Shown here piece by piece: positions 1 to 7,681 of a stretch of DNA of 26,070 nt. Under the pieces are notes generated by a model, which was not told the DNA's origin, did not search any database, and saw only the letters and a list, made by a program, of their open reading frames with translations. Made by a program: the position numbers and the translations under genes. The stretch's first letter is position 1. Every line of letters starts with the position of its first letter. This DNA is from an uncultured Anaerosacchariphilus sp. (GTDB lineage Bacteria; Bacillota; Clostridia; Lachnospirales; Lachnospiraceae), in NCBI GenBank assembly GCA_934373375.1, contig CAKROP010000003.1, forward strand, positions 1-26,070. The letters run 5' to 3'.

Positions 1-1281
1 TCCCCCTGCATCATCTTCATTGACGAGATCGACGCCATCGGAAAAAGCCGTGATGGCCGCCTGGGCGGAGGAAACGACGAGCGTGAGCAGACCCTGAACC
101 AGCTCCTTGCGGAAATGGACGGCTTTGACAGTCACACAGCCTGCCTGGTACTGGGAGCGACCAACCGTCCCGAAGTCCTTGACCCCGCGCTTTTGCGTCC
201 GGGCCGCTTTGACCGCCGTATCATCGTAGACCGACCGGACCTGAAGGGACGTGTCGATATTCTGAAGGTTCATTCCAAGAATGTGAAAATGGATGAAACC
301 GTCGATCTGGATGCCATCGCCCTGGCCACCAGCGGAGCCGTAGGATCCGATCTGGCCAATATGATCAACGAGGCGGCCATCCTGGCAGTCAAAAACGGTC
401 GCAAGGCCGTATCCCAGAAAGACCTCTTCGAATCCGTAGAGGTAGTCCTGGTTGGTAAAGAAAAGAAAGACCGCATCATGAGCAAAGAAGAGCGCCGTAT
501 CGTATCCTACCACGAAGTGGGGCACGCCCTGGTCAGCGCCCTTCAGAAAGACGCCGAGCCCGTTCAGAAAATCACCATCGTACCCCGTACCATGGGAGCC
601 CTGGGCTATGTGATGCAGGTACCTGAAGAAGAAAAATACCTGAACACAAAAAAAGAAATCGACGCCATGTTGGTAGGCCTCCTGGCAGGCCGCGCCGCCG
701 AAGAAATCGTCTTCGACACCGTCACCACCGGCGCCGCCAACGACATCGAAAAAGCCACCCGCCTGGCCAGAGCCATGGTCACCCAGTACGGCATGTCCGA
801 GAAATTCGGTCTCATGGGTCTGGAAGTCCAGGAAAACGAATACCTGAACGGCCGCACCGTCATGAACTGCGGCGACGCCACTGCAGCCGAGGTAGACACC
901 GAAGTCATGAAGATCCTCAAAAAATCCTATGAGGAAGCGAAGCGTCTCCTCAGCGAAAACCGTGAGGTCATGGACAAGATCGCCGACTTCCTGATCCAGA
1001 AAGAGACTATCACCGGCAAAGAGTTCATGAAGATCTTCCGCGAAGTCAAAGGCCTTCCGGATCCATCCGACACCCAAAATTCGGACGATGCGCAGCGAGT
1101 CACAGCGAACCCTTCCGAGCCCGCCAAAGCGCCCTCTATCGAAGACGCCGAAGTCGGCGAGCGCAGCGATGCCGACTTACGCCAACCAGTGGAGGCTCCG
1201 CAGGAGCCGACCCCGTCCCCGCTAAGCAGCGAGGAGGCCGGCGCTCCGACCGCCACATCGAACAACGAACCAGAAGCATAA
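1..1281 (+). CDS. ftsH: FtsH ATP-dependent zinc metalloprotease, 3' part
   Basis: This is the C-terminal 426 residues of FtsH, the membrane-anchored AAA+ protease that extracts and degrades membrane and short-lived proteins. The window opens inside Walker B ([11 protein letters not shown]). The second region of homology follows, with arginine fingers in RPGRFDRR (about bases 206-229). The zinc motif HEVGH is at bases 511-525, and the third metal ligand is probably the Asp of [10 protein letters not shown] at 742-744. The N-terminal membrane segments and Walker A lie outside the window. After the protease domain, about 75 residues form a disordered Ala/Pro/Glu/Ser tail, longer than in Bacillus; its DNA contains small palindromes (1151-1178, 1194-1208). 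Gene identity is certain; only the 5' end is missing. uvrC follows on the same strand. Confidence 0.97.
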   Translation, partial: SPCIIFIDEIDAIGKSRDGRLGGGNDEREQTLNQLLAEMDGFDSHTACLVLGATNRPEVLDPALLRPGRFDRRIIVDRPDLKGRVDILKVHSKNVKMDETVDLDAIALATSGAVGSDLANMINEAAILAVKNGRKAVSQKDLFESVEVVLVGKEKKDRIMSKEERRIVSYHEVGHALVSALQKDAEPVQKITIVPRTMGALGYVMQVPEEEKYLNTKKEIDAMLVGLLAGRAAEEIVFDTVTTGAANDIEKATRLARAMVTQYGMSEKFGLMGLEVQENEYLNGRTVMNCGDATAAEVDTEVMKILKKSYEEAKRLLSENREVMDKIADFLIQKETITGKEFMKIFREVKGLPDPSDTQNSDDAQRVTANPSEPAKAPSIEDAEVGERSDADLRQPVEAPQEPTPSPLSSEEAGAPTATSNNEPEA

Positions 1282-1301
1282 CGTAACACCTTTCAAAGAC
1301 A

Positions 1302-1379
1302 GGCCTGTGTGGGACAACAACTTTCCTAAGGAGCCCCTAATGTGGGGCGAGCGTGGAAAATTGTTTTCCCGCACAGGCC
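1302..1379. repeat. Long imperfect inverted repeat between ftsH and uvrC
   Basis: Two 25-nt arms (1302-1326 and 1355-1379) are reverse complements except for three positions. They enclose a second small hairpin, GCCCC (1333-1337) with GGGGC (1344-1348). There is no T-run after it, so it is not a classical intrinsic terminator. It lies 20 nt after the ftsH stop and ends 24 nt before the uvrC start. It could act in mRNA processing or 3'-end protection, or be a palindromic intergenic repeat. The structure is seen directly; the role is unknown. Confidence 0.75.
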
Positions 1380-1403
1380 GTCCCTATAAGAGGCCCCAAA
1401 AAA

Positions 1404-3263
1404 ATGCAATTCGACATCGAAGAAGAGTTAAAAAAACTCCCCGCCAAACCCGGCGTCTACCTCATGCACGACGAAGCCGACGCCATTATCTACGTAGGCA
1501 AAGCCATCTCCCTGAAAAACCGCGTCCGCCAATACTTCCAGACGAGCCGCAACAAAGGCCCCAAGATCGAGCAAATGGTTACCCACATCGCCCGCTTCGA
1601 ATATATCATCACCGATTCCGAACTGGAAGCCTTAGTATTGGAATGCAACCTGATCAAAGAGCATCGTCCCAAATACAACACTATGCTCATGGACGACAAA
1701 ACCTACCCCTATATTAAGGTTACAACCAACGAGCTCTACCCCCGCGTCCTGTTTTCACGCATGCTGAAAAAGGATAAAGCCAAATACTATGGCCCCTACA
1801 CCAGCGCCGGAGCAGTTAAGGACACCATCGAACTGATCCATAAGCTGTACAAGATCCGCACCTGCCACCGGGTACTTCCCAGAGACATCGGCAAAGACCG
1901 ACCCTGTCTCAACTACCACATCCACCAGTGTGACGCTCCCTGCCAGGGCTATATTTCACAGGAAGAATATGGAAAAAATGTTGCCAAAGTCCTGGATTTT
2001 CTGAATGGAAACTATGCGCCCCTTTTGAAAGAACTGGAAGAAAAAATGCAGGCCGCTTCAGACGCCATGGAATTCGAAAAAGCTATCGAATACCGGGATC
2101 TTCTGAACAGCGTTAAACAGATCGCCCAAAAGCAGAAAATCACTAACAGCGATATGGAAGACAAGGACATCATTGCCATGTCCGCCGATGGCTGGGACGC
2201 CGTGGTTCAGGTTTTCTTTATCCGGGATGGCCGTCTGATAGGACGGGATCATTTCTACCTGAAAACCTACGACGGCGAACCCAAAAGCGCCATTCTCGGC
2301 AGCTTCATCAAGCAGTTTTACGCCGGAACCCCGTATATTCCCCGGGAGCTGATGCTGGAATGTGAGGTCGAAGATCATGAACTCATCGAACAATGGCTGA
2401 CTGCCCGCAAGGGCCACCGGGTGCGTTTACGCGTCCCCAAAATCGGTGAAAAAGAAAAACTGGTGGAGTTGGCCAAAAAGAACGCAAGCCTTGTCCTGAG
2501 CCAGGATCGGGAGCGTATCAAGCGGGAAGAAGGCCGTACCATCGGAGCCATGAAAGAGATCGCTGACATCCTGGGCATGCATGGGATCCAACGCATCGAA
2601 GCCTTCGATATCTCCAACACCAACGGCTTCGAAGCTGTCGGTTCCATGATCGTCTACGACCATGGCAAGCCCAAACGCAGCGACTACCGCAAATTTAAAA
2701 TCCGCACCGTCAAAGGTCCCGACGACTATGCCAGCATGCGTGAGATTCTGACCCGTCGTTTCACCCACGGTATGGAAGAAAGCCGGGAGTTGAAAGAAAA
2801 AGATATTCCCGAAGAAATGGGCAGCTTCACGAAATTTCCGGATCTGTTGATGATGGACGGAGGCCGGGGGCAGGTCAACATTGCCCTGCAGGTACTGGAT
2901 GAGCTGGGCCTGGACATTCCGGTCTGCGGTATGGTCAAGGATGATAACCACCGCACCCGCGGTCTCTATTACAATAATGTAGAGCTGCCCATTGACCGCA
3001 GCTCCGAAGGCTTCCGGCTGATTACCCGCATCCAGGACGAAGCTCACCGCTTCGCCATTGAGTACCACCGTTCCCTTCGAAGCAAAGAACAGGTACATTC
3101 CGTCCTGGATGACATCGAGGGTATCGGACCGGCCAGAAGAAAGGCACTGATGCGCCATTTCCAGTCGCTGGAAGCCATACGGGAGGCCGATGTGGAAACC
3201 CTGGCAGACGTTCCGTCCATGAATCGGGCGGCGGCGGAAAAAGTATGGAAATTCTTTCATTGA
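1404..3263 (+). CDS. uvrC: Excinuclease ABC subunit C
   Basis: UvrC makes the dual incisions of nucleotide excision repair together with UvrB in the cytoplasm. The protein is 619 residues, normal for the family. It has an N-terminal GIY-YIG nuclease domain (KPGVYLM, then IIYVGKA), a cysteine-containing segment ([20 protein letters not shown]), a UVR motif that contacts UvrB (around [20 protein letters not shown]), the RNase H-like 3' nuclease domain ([20 protein letters not shown]) and a C-terminal helix-hairpin-helix pair ([16 protein letters not shown]). The frame is open from a GTG at 1353, but that codon lies within the palindrome. The ATG at 1404 gives the usual N terminus [13 protein letters not shown] and has an AAGAGG-like site upstream. 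It follows ftsH and precedes hprK. Confidence 0.96.
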   Translation: MQFDIEEELKKLPAKPGVYLMHDEADAIIYVGKAISLKNRVRQYFQTSRNKGPKIEQMVTHIARFEYIITDSELEALVLECNLIKEHRPKYNTMLMDDKTYPYIKVTTNELYPRVLFSRMLKKDKAKYYGPYTSAGAVKDTIELIHKLYKIRTCHRVLPRDIGKDRPCLNYHIHQCDAPCQGYISQEEYGKNVAKVLDFLNGNYAPLLKELEEKMQAASDAMEFEKAIEYRDLLNSVKQIAQKQKITNSDMEDKDIIAMSADGWDAVVQVFFIRDGRLIGRDHFYLKTYDGEPKSAILGSFIKQFYAGTPYIPRELMLECEVEDHELIEQWLTARKGHRVRLRVPKIGEKEKLVELAKKNASLVLSQDRERIKREEGRTIGAMKEIADILGMHGIQRIEAFDISNTNGFEAVGSMIVYDHGKPKRSDYRKFKIRTVKGPDDYASMREILTRRFTHGMEESRELKEKDIPEEMGSFTKFPDLLMMDGGRGQVNIALQVLDELGLDIPVCGMVKDDNHRTRGLYYNNVELPIDRSSEGFRLITRIQDEAHRFAIEYHRSLRSKEQVHSVLDDIEGIGPARRKALMRHFQSLEAIREADVETLADVPSMNRAAAEKVWKFFH

Positions 3264-3303
3264 AATAACAGAAAAAATTGCCCATTGAGATGAAGGATAT
3301 GCC

Positions 3304-3333
3304 TTGTCCCCTCAGGCAACAGTGTGATAAAAT
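3304..3333 (+). promoter_or_regulatory. Possible SigA promoter for hprK-glcK
   Basis: TTGTCC (3304-3309), an 18-nt spacer and TAAAAT (3328-3333) lie 67 nt before the hprK start. The -35 box matches 4 of 6 and the -10 box 5 of 6 consensus bases. No intrinsic terminator is visible between uvrC and hprK, so transcription from upstream may also reach hprK. Confidence 0.5.
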
Positions 3334-3400
3334 AGAGACAACATCCGTGACAGGACATTTCGTATAAAAATGAAAAATAAAGAAGAGAGAGGAAACAAAC

Positions 3401-4336
3401 ATGGGAAGTGTACAAACTGTAGACATGACTTTGATGGTAGAGAAGCTGAAGCTGAAGAATCTGACGCCGGATATCGATCTGACCGGTATGAAGCTGGCGT
3501 CTCCGGAGATTAACCGCCCGGCCATTCAGCTGTCCGGTTATTTCGCGCATTTCGCTACCGAGCGTGTGCAGATTCTGGGATATGTGGAATACACTTATCT
3601 GCAGAGCAGAAGCGACGAGGAGAAAAAGCCGATTTATGAGAAGTTTTTCTCCAGCAATATTCCCTGCGTTGTCTACACCTCCCGCACCGAGCCGGAGCCC
3701 TACGCGCTGGAAATGGCCAACAAGTACAATGTACCGGTCTTTTATTCTGATAAAAAGACATCGAACTTCATGGCGGCTATCATCGGCTGGCTGAATGTCC
3801 AGCTGGCGCCCCGTATCTCCATCCATGGCGTGCTGGTAGACGTATACGGCGAGGGCGTACTGATTATGGGCGAGAGCGGCATCGGTAAGAGTGAGGCTGC
3901 ACTGGAGCTGATTAAGCGTGGTCACCGTCTGGTTACCGACGACGTGGTAGAAATTCACAAGGTCAGCGACGATACCCTGGTGGGTCGTTCCCCGGAGATT
4001 ACCAAGCACTTCATTGAGCTGCGCGGCATCGGTATTGTGGATGTGAAGACATTGTTCGGCGTAGAGTGTGTCAAGGAGACCCAGACCATTGACATGGTCA
4101 TCAAGCTGGAAGACTGGGATAAGGATAAGGAGTACGACCGTCTGGGACTGACCGAGGAGTATACCGAATTCCTGGGCAATAAGGTAGTCTGCCATTCCCT
4201 GCCCATCCGTCCGGGCCGGAACCTGGCTATTATCGTAGAGACTGCGGCAGTTAATAACCGTCAGAAGAAGATGGGCTACAACGCGGCGCAGGAGTTGTAC
4301 CGTCGTGTGCAGGAAAGCATGACAAGAAAGAATTAA
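3401..4336 (+). CDS. hprK: HPr kinase/phosphorylase
   Basis: HprK phosphorylates and dephosphorylates Ser46 of HPr (and Crh), setting carbon catabolite repression through CcpA in low-GC Gram-positives. The 311-residue length is standard. An N-terminal regulatory domain (1-~130) is followed by the kinase domain, with catalytic-loop His142 (SIHGVLVDVYGEGVLI), P-loop GESGIGKS (157-164) and the family signature around IELRGIGIVDVKTLFGVE. The C-terminal part holds the PIRPGRNLA segment. A clear ribosome site, AGAGAGGAAAC, precedes the ATG. It is followed after 24 nt by the glucokinase gene on the same strand, so the two are probably co-transcribed. Confidence 0.97.
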   Translation: MGSVQTVDMTLMVEKLKLKNLTPDIDLTGMKLASPEINRPAIQLSGYFAHFATERVQILGYVEYTYLQSRSDEEKKPIYEKFFSSNIPCVVYTSRTEPEPYALEMANKYNVPVFYSDKKTSNFMAAIIGWLNVQLAPRISIHGVLVDVYGEGVLIMGESGIGKSEAALELIKRGHRLVTDDVVEIHKVSDDTLVGRSPEITKHFIELRGIGIVDVKTLFGVECVKETQTIDMVIKLEDWDKDKEYDRLGLTEEYTEFLGNKVVCHSLPIRPGRNLAIIVETAAVNNRQKKMGYNAAQELYRRVQESMTRKN

Positions 4337-4360
4337 AAGGATACTGGGGGGATATAGAAT

Positions 4361-5296
4361 ATGAAAAAATATTGTTTTGGAGCTGATATCGGCGGAACAA
4401 CCATGAAGCTGGGACTCTTTGACGCAGATGGCATCGTTCTGGATAAATGGGAGGTGCCGACCCACACGGAAAATGAGGGCGAAGCGATCCTGCCGGATCT
4501 GGCAAAGGCCATTTTGGATAAGATAGAAGAGAAGAAGCTGAACAAAGAAGAAATCGCGGGTATCGGCGTAGATGTACCGGGACCGGTAGCTGCGGACGGC
4601 AGCGTTCCGCATACAGCCAATCTGGGCTGGGGCTACAAGGCTGTCACAAAAGAACTGACAGAGCTTACCGGACTGCCCTGCAAGGCAGGTAATGACGCCA
4701 ACGTGGCAGCCCTCGGCGAAATGTGGCTGGGTGGTGGAAAAGGGCACCGGGACGTGCTGATGATTACCCTGGGCACCGGTGTCGGCGGCGGTATCGTCAT
4801 CGACGGACAGATTCTGGTGGGAGCCCACGGGGCAGGCGGCGAGATCGGTCATATCCATGTAAAGGACGGCGAGGAGAACTGCTGTGGCTGCGGCAACAAG
4901 GGCTGTCTGGAGCAGTATGCGTCCGCTACCGGTATTGCGCGCCTGGAGCGGGAGTGGCTGGAAAAGAGCGACGAGCCTTCTATTCTGCGCGACCATGAAA
5001 TCAGCGCCAAGTCCGTCTTTGATGCAGTGAAAGAGGATGATGATCTGGCCAAGAAGATCGCGGATGAATTCGGCGATTACCTGGGCAAGGCGATTGCTTC
5101 CATGACTGCGATTCTGGATCCGGAAGTCATCGTTATCGGCGGCGGCGTCTCCAAAGCAGGTTCGATTCTGCTGGATTATGTGCGCAAGCACTACCAGCCG
5201 GTAGCATATAAGTCTACCCGTGAGACTACCTTCGCTCTGGCGGAGTTGGGCAACGACGCAGGCATCTATGGCTGCGCCAAGCTGATATTAGGATAG
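4361..5296 (+). CDS. glcK: ROK-family glucokinase
   Basis: This cytoplasmic kinase phosphorylates glucose to glucose-6-phosphate using ATP. It shows the ROK layout: N-terminal phosphate-binding DIGGTT (9-14), catalytic Asp112 in GNDANVAALGE, the glycine-rich GTGVGGGIV turn, and the ROK zinc site CCGCGNKGC (174-182) followed by LEQYAS. The 311-residue length matches bacterial ROK glucokinases. A purine-rich GGGGGGATA site precedes the ATG. It sits 24 nt behind hprK, which couples glucose phosphorylation to the catabolite-control kinase. Other ROK sugar kinases (for example fructokinase) are possible, but the context and full zinc motif favour glucokinase. Confidence 0.92.
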   Translation: MKKYCFGADIGGTTMKLGLFDADGIVLDKWEVPTHTENEGEAILPDLAKAILDKIEEKKLNKEEIAGIGVDVPGPVAADGSVPHTANLGWGYKAVTKELTELTGLPCKAGNDANVAALGEMWLGGGKGHRDVLMITLGTGVGGGIVIDGQILVGAHGAGGEIGHIHVKDGEENCCGCGNKGCLEQYASATGIARLEREWLEKSDEPSILRDHEISAKSVFDAVKEDDDLAKKIADEFGDYLGKAIASMTAILDPEVIVIGGGVSKAGSILLDYVRKHYQPVAYKSTRETTFALAELGNDAGIYGCAKLILG

Positions 5297-5382
5297 GCGA
5301 AAGACGGCATATTTCGACTGCTTTTGTGCAAATTACAGAAAATGCAGCAGAAATTACCGATATTTTTCGACGGCAGAAGGTA

Positions 5383-5411
5383 TTGACTTTTGCGGATTCC
5401 CGTAGTAGAAT
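5383..5411 (+). promoter_or_regulatory. Strong SigA promoter for a short transcript
   Basis: TTGACT (5383-5388), a 17-nt spacer and TAGAAT (5406-5411) form a near-consensus promoter, 5 of 6 bases in each box. No convincing open reading frame with a ribosome site follows before the terminator at 5455-5489. Confidence 0.6.
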
Positions 5412-5417
5412 CATCTC

Positions 5418-5489
5418 AACAAAAGATAATACATATTGAAAAACTAATGATAACAAAGGCGTTACCAATTCCTGTGGTAACGCCTTTTT
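5418..5489 (+). ncRNA. Candidate small RNA, about 70 nt
   Basis: A near-consensus promoter is followed about 40 nt after the predicted start by a strong intrinsic terminator, giving a transcript of roughly 70 nt. The first ~38 nt are A-rich and unstructured (ACAAAAGATAATACATATTG), which would suit an exposed pairing region. I do not recognise the family. It could instead be a leftover promoter-terminator pair with no product of its own. Confidence 0.4.
5455..5489 (+). terminator. Intrinsic terminator
   Basis: The stem AAAGGCGTTACC (5455-5466) pairs perfectly with GGTAACGCCTTT (5476-5487), with a T-run ending at 5489. It closes the candidate small RNA and would also stop transcripts from hprK-glcK. 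Confidence 0.85.
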
Positions 5490-5529
5490 CTATATTTCAG
5501 GGCACCAGGCCCTATCTCTCCCTTTTATT

Positions 5530-5581
5530 TTATTCGACCTTGCGGTTGCGCTCTCCCGGCGCAGCCGGACAAGTCGAATAA
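5530..5581. repeat. Hairpin element
   Basis: Outer arms TTATTCGAC (5530-5538) and GTCGAATAA (5573-5581) are exact reverse complements. Inside them CGGTTGCGC pairs with GCGCAGCCG (one G-T pair) around a TCTCCCG loop. There is no terminal T-run. It lies between two terminators in a 446-nt gene-free stretch, and its function is unknown. Confidence 0.6.
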
Positions 5582-5604
5582 TGACGATTGAGACCACCTT
5601 CCGA

Positions 5605-5634
5605 AGCTTTTGCAGAAATGCGGAGGCTTTTTTT
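5605..5634 (+). terminator. Intrinsic terminator with GAAA tetraloop
   Basis: AGCTTTTGCA (5605-5614) pairs with TGCGGAGGCT (5619-5628), allowing G-U pairs, around a GAAA loop, and runs into eight T residues. The G-U pairs form only on the + strand RNA, so it acts on rightward transcription. Confidence 0.7.
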
Positions 5635-5667
5635 AGTGCCATGGAAGCGGAGGAGAGACCTTACGTA

Positions 5668-5696
5668 TTGTTTTTAAAGCCTGGTATTGGTATAAT
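5668..5696 (+). promoter_or_regulatory. Promoter for the membrane protein gene
   Basis: A perfect -10 box TATAAT (5691-5696) has a weak -35 TTGTTT (5668-5673) at 17-nt spacing. The predicted start is about 40 nt before the ATG at 5743. Confidence 0.55.
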
Positions 5697-5742
5697 AAAA
5701 ACAATATGCAAGAAAATATGAATTAAAGGATCGTTTAAACAT

Positions 5743-7206
5743 ATGAAAAAGCTTACGAAAGAAAACTGGATGGAGATCGCCTTCTTTGCCTTTATCCTGC
5801 TGGTCTTTACTGCCTGGGCCTGGATTCTGCCCTTCAACGAGGGGCCGGATGAATATATGCGTTCCCGCATCGTGGACTATATCGTGGAATACGGCAAGCT
5901 GCCCACGGGATATCAGCAGGAAATTATGGATTATTCCTGGGGCTTCACCTACGGCTTCCGGCCTATTCTGCCCCAGATGGTGGAAGCGGTCTTTGTGCGC
6001 GTGGCCATGATCTGGACGAAGGACGCCTTTTCCCTGATCTTCGCGGGCCGTCTGGTCAGCGTGGTCTGCGGCATGATTTTCGCAGGGCTTGTCCGGGCTA
6101 TTTCCAAAAAGCTCTTTGACCGGGCGAATATGCAGTGGCTGTTCACTCTGCTTACGGTCTGCCTGCCCCAGGCCTGTTTCCTGTTCACCTATCTGAACTG
6201 TGACTCCATGGCGCTGATGGCGTCGGCTATGATTCTTTTGTTTGTGATACGGGGCATGGAAGACCATTTTTCTGTCAGAAACTGCGTGTGGATTGCGGTG
6301 TCCTGCGCCATCTGCGTCCTGTCCTATTACAACGCCTACGGCTTTCTGATCACGGCGGCGCTCATTTATCTGGGCTGTCATCTGAAATGGAGCAGGGAGG
6401 CGGTGGATGCGGCACAGAAAAAAGAGATCTGGAAGGCCTTCTGGAAAAAGGGGTTTCTGATTCTGGGTCTCGTATTGCTCCTGGCGGGCTGGTGGTTTGT
6501 GCGGAATTATTTCCTTTATGACGGGGATATTCTGGGACTGAAGACCCAGGATCAGTATGCGGAGCATTACGCCATGGACATCCTGAAGCCGTCGAACCGG
6601 CAGACTTATCAGAACCAGGGCTATTCCATGGGCTATATGCTGTTCCATTCGGACTGGGCCGCGTCGGTGCTGAAGAGCTTCATCGGCGTGCTGGGCCCTC
6701 TGTGGTATGCCCTTCGGTGGTGGATGTATGCGGGCTATGCCTTGCTGTTTATCGCCGGAATCCTCGGTATTCTGCTTGAATGTGTGGTGAAGCTTCGTGA
6801 CCGGAAGAAGGGCGGCAGCGGGAACCCGGAGCGGCTGTTCTGGCATCTGGGCCTGCTGGTGGCGATTCTGGTGCCGAACGTGCTGAACTTCTGGTATTCC
6901 TATGCCACAGATTATCAGCCCCAGGGCCGCTACAGCATGCCCATGCTGATCCCGTTCATGTACTACATCGCCAGAGGCCTCTTTTTCTGGGTAAAATGGG
7001 TGGAGCAGCGGACCGGAGAGGCGGTGCGCCGCGTCCCGTCTGTCCTGGTGACGCTTACGTGTCTGTGGATCACAGGCTGCGCCATGTTCTGCGTGGTGAA
7101 AATTATGTGGCCTGCCTATAAAGACGTGGAGGATAAATCTGTGGTGAAGGTTTACACTATGGAAGAGCTCTACGGGGATGACTGGGAAGAAAAGACAGAT
7201 AATTAA
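5743..7206 (+). CDS. Polytopic membrane protein, DUF2142/GT-C-like
   Basis: This 487-residue integral membrane protein has roughly ten hydrophobic segments, the first at about residues 11-30 (IAFFAFILLVFTAWAWILP). An acidic PFNEGPDEY motif in the first extracytoplasmic loop and a late YQPQGRY motif resemble DUF2142 and the wider GT-C lipid-linked glycosyltransferase fold, in which an Asp/Glu pair after the first helix is catalytic. That suggests transfer of a sugar to cell-wall or surface polymers, but the substrate cannot be read from the sequence. An AAAGGA site lies about 12 nt before the ATG. The gene stands alone, with its own promoter and a terminator-like hairpin behind it. Family placement is by motif resemblance only. 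Confidence 0.65.
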   Translation: MKKLTKENWMEIAFFAFILLVFTAWAWILPFNEGPDEYMRSRIVDYIVEYGKLPTGYQQEIMDYSWGFTYGFRPILPQMVEAVFVRVAMIWTKDAFSLIFAGRLVSVVCGMIFAGLVRAISKKLFDRANMQWLFTLLTVCLPQACFLFTYLNCDSMALMASAMILLFVIRGMEDHFSVRNCVWIAVSCAICVLSYYNAYGFLITAALIYLGCHLKWSREAVDAAQKKEIWKAFWKKGFLILGLVLLLAGWWFVRNYFLYDGDILGLKTQDQYAEHYAMDILKPSNRQTYQNQGYSMGYMLFHSDWAASVLKSFIGVLGPLWYALRWWMYAGYALLFIAGILGILLECVVKLRDRKKGGSGNPERLFWHLGLLVAILVPNVLNFWYSYATDYQPQGRYSMPMLIPFMYYIARGLFFWVKWVEQRTGEAVRRVPSVLVTLTCLWITGCAMFCVVKIMWPAYKDVEDKSVVKVYTMEELYGDDWEEKTDN

Positions 7207-7228
7207 AAAAAGCCCCTGAAAAGGGAGG

Positions 7229-7260
7229 ATGCCAGGCAGCTGTTCTGCCTGGCATTTATT
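7229..7260 (+). terminator. Probable terminator after the membrane protein
   Basis: A perfect 11-bp stem, ATGCCAGGCAG (7229-7239) with CTGCCTGGCAT (7245-7255), has a CTGTT loop. The following TTATT is a weak T-tract, so termination may be incomplete. Confidence 0.6.
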
Positions 7261-7517
7261 ATGAAAAAGTTTATTCAAAATAAGGTAATAAGCGTTTGTT
7301 AAGTATTTCTTTGTTTTTTTATCTTATGCTGTTATTATATGGGCGGAAAATGAATGTGATATGAGCACTAATTGAACGATTTTTAAAAGAAATATGAATA
7401 AAATATGAACGTGAAACAGGGGCTGAGACAGGTGAGAAGCAGAGGCGTGTGCGCAAATTTGTGAAAAAACTAAAAACTTTATAAAAATTTCGTGAATAAT
7501 TTTGGATAATCTTAACA
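7261..7517. other. AT-rich gene-free stretch upstream of amt
   Basis: No supported gene is seen here. It contains one moderate promoter-like pair, TTGTTT (7311-7316) and TATTAT (7333-7338), and long A/T runs that would bend DNA. A GC-richer island at about 7415-7455 shows no clear structure. Possible nitrogen-regulator sites could not be identified. Confidence 0.4.
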
Positions 7518-7547
7518 TTGACAGTTTCTGGAATATTTGATTATAAT
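7518..7547 (+). promoter_or_regulatory. Exact-consensus SigA promoter
   Basis: TTGACA (7518-7523), an 18-nt spacer and TATAAT (7542-7547): both hexamers are perfect. It points at amt but is followed within about 15 nt by a terminator hairpin. Confidence 0.75.
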
Positions 7548-7553
7548 ATTGCT

Positions 7554-7607
7554 CATATCAAAGGAGATTTGGAAGCGGAGATTCCGCGAGCCAGGTCTCC
7601 TTTTTTT
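7554..7607 (+). terminator. Leader terminator / short RNA before amt
   Basis: AAGGAGATTTGG (7561-7572) pairs with CCAGGTCTCCTT (7591-7602), two G-U pairs, and an inner GCGGA/TCCGC hairpin extends the stem. Seven T residues follow (7601-7607). From the consensus promoter this gives an RNA of only about 54 nt. It may be an attenuator for amt or a stable small RNA. No competing antiterminator is obvious. Confidence 0.65.
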
Positions 7608-7681
7608 ATACCGTTCTGCAGGGAATGTATTATAACTCCGGAGCCCTTCAGGATAATCTGTAAGAAAGAGGAGGAAGTGTT

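Noticed and set aside
1307..1717. Plus-strand 136-codon Arg/Pro-rich frame
   Set aside because: Out-of-frame shadow of uvrC, beginning within the inverted repeat.
3257..5191. Minus-strand open frame of 644 codons
   Set aside because: It lies antisense to hprK and glcK, whose protein motifs are unmistakable. The antisense product is His/Gln-rich without any domain pattern and arises from the codon bias of the real genes.
5390..5581. 63-codon plus-strand frame starting with TTG
   Set aside because: It overlaps the promoter, the terminator and the hairpin, and has no ribosome site.
5674..7278. Minus-strand open frame of 534 codons
   Set aside because: Antisense to the membrane protein gene; low-complexity His/Gln/Pro product typical of the complement of hydrophobic coding DNA.
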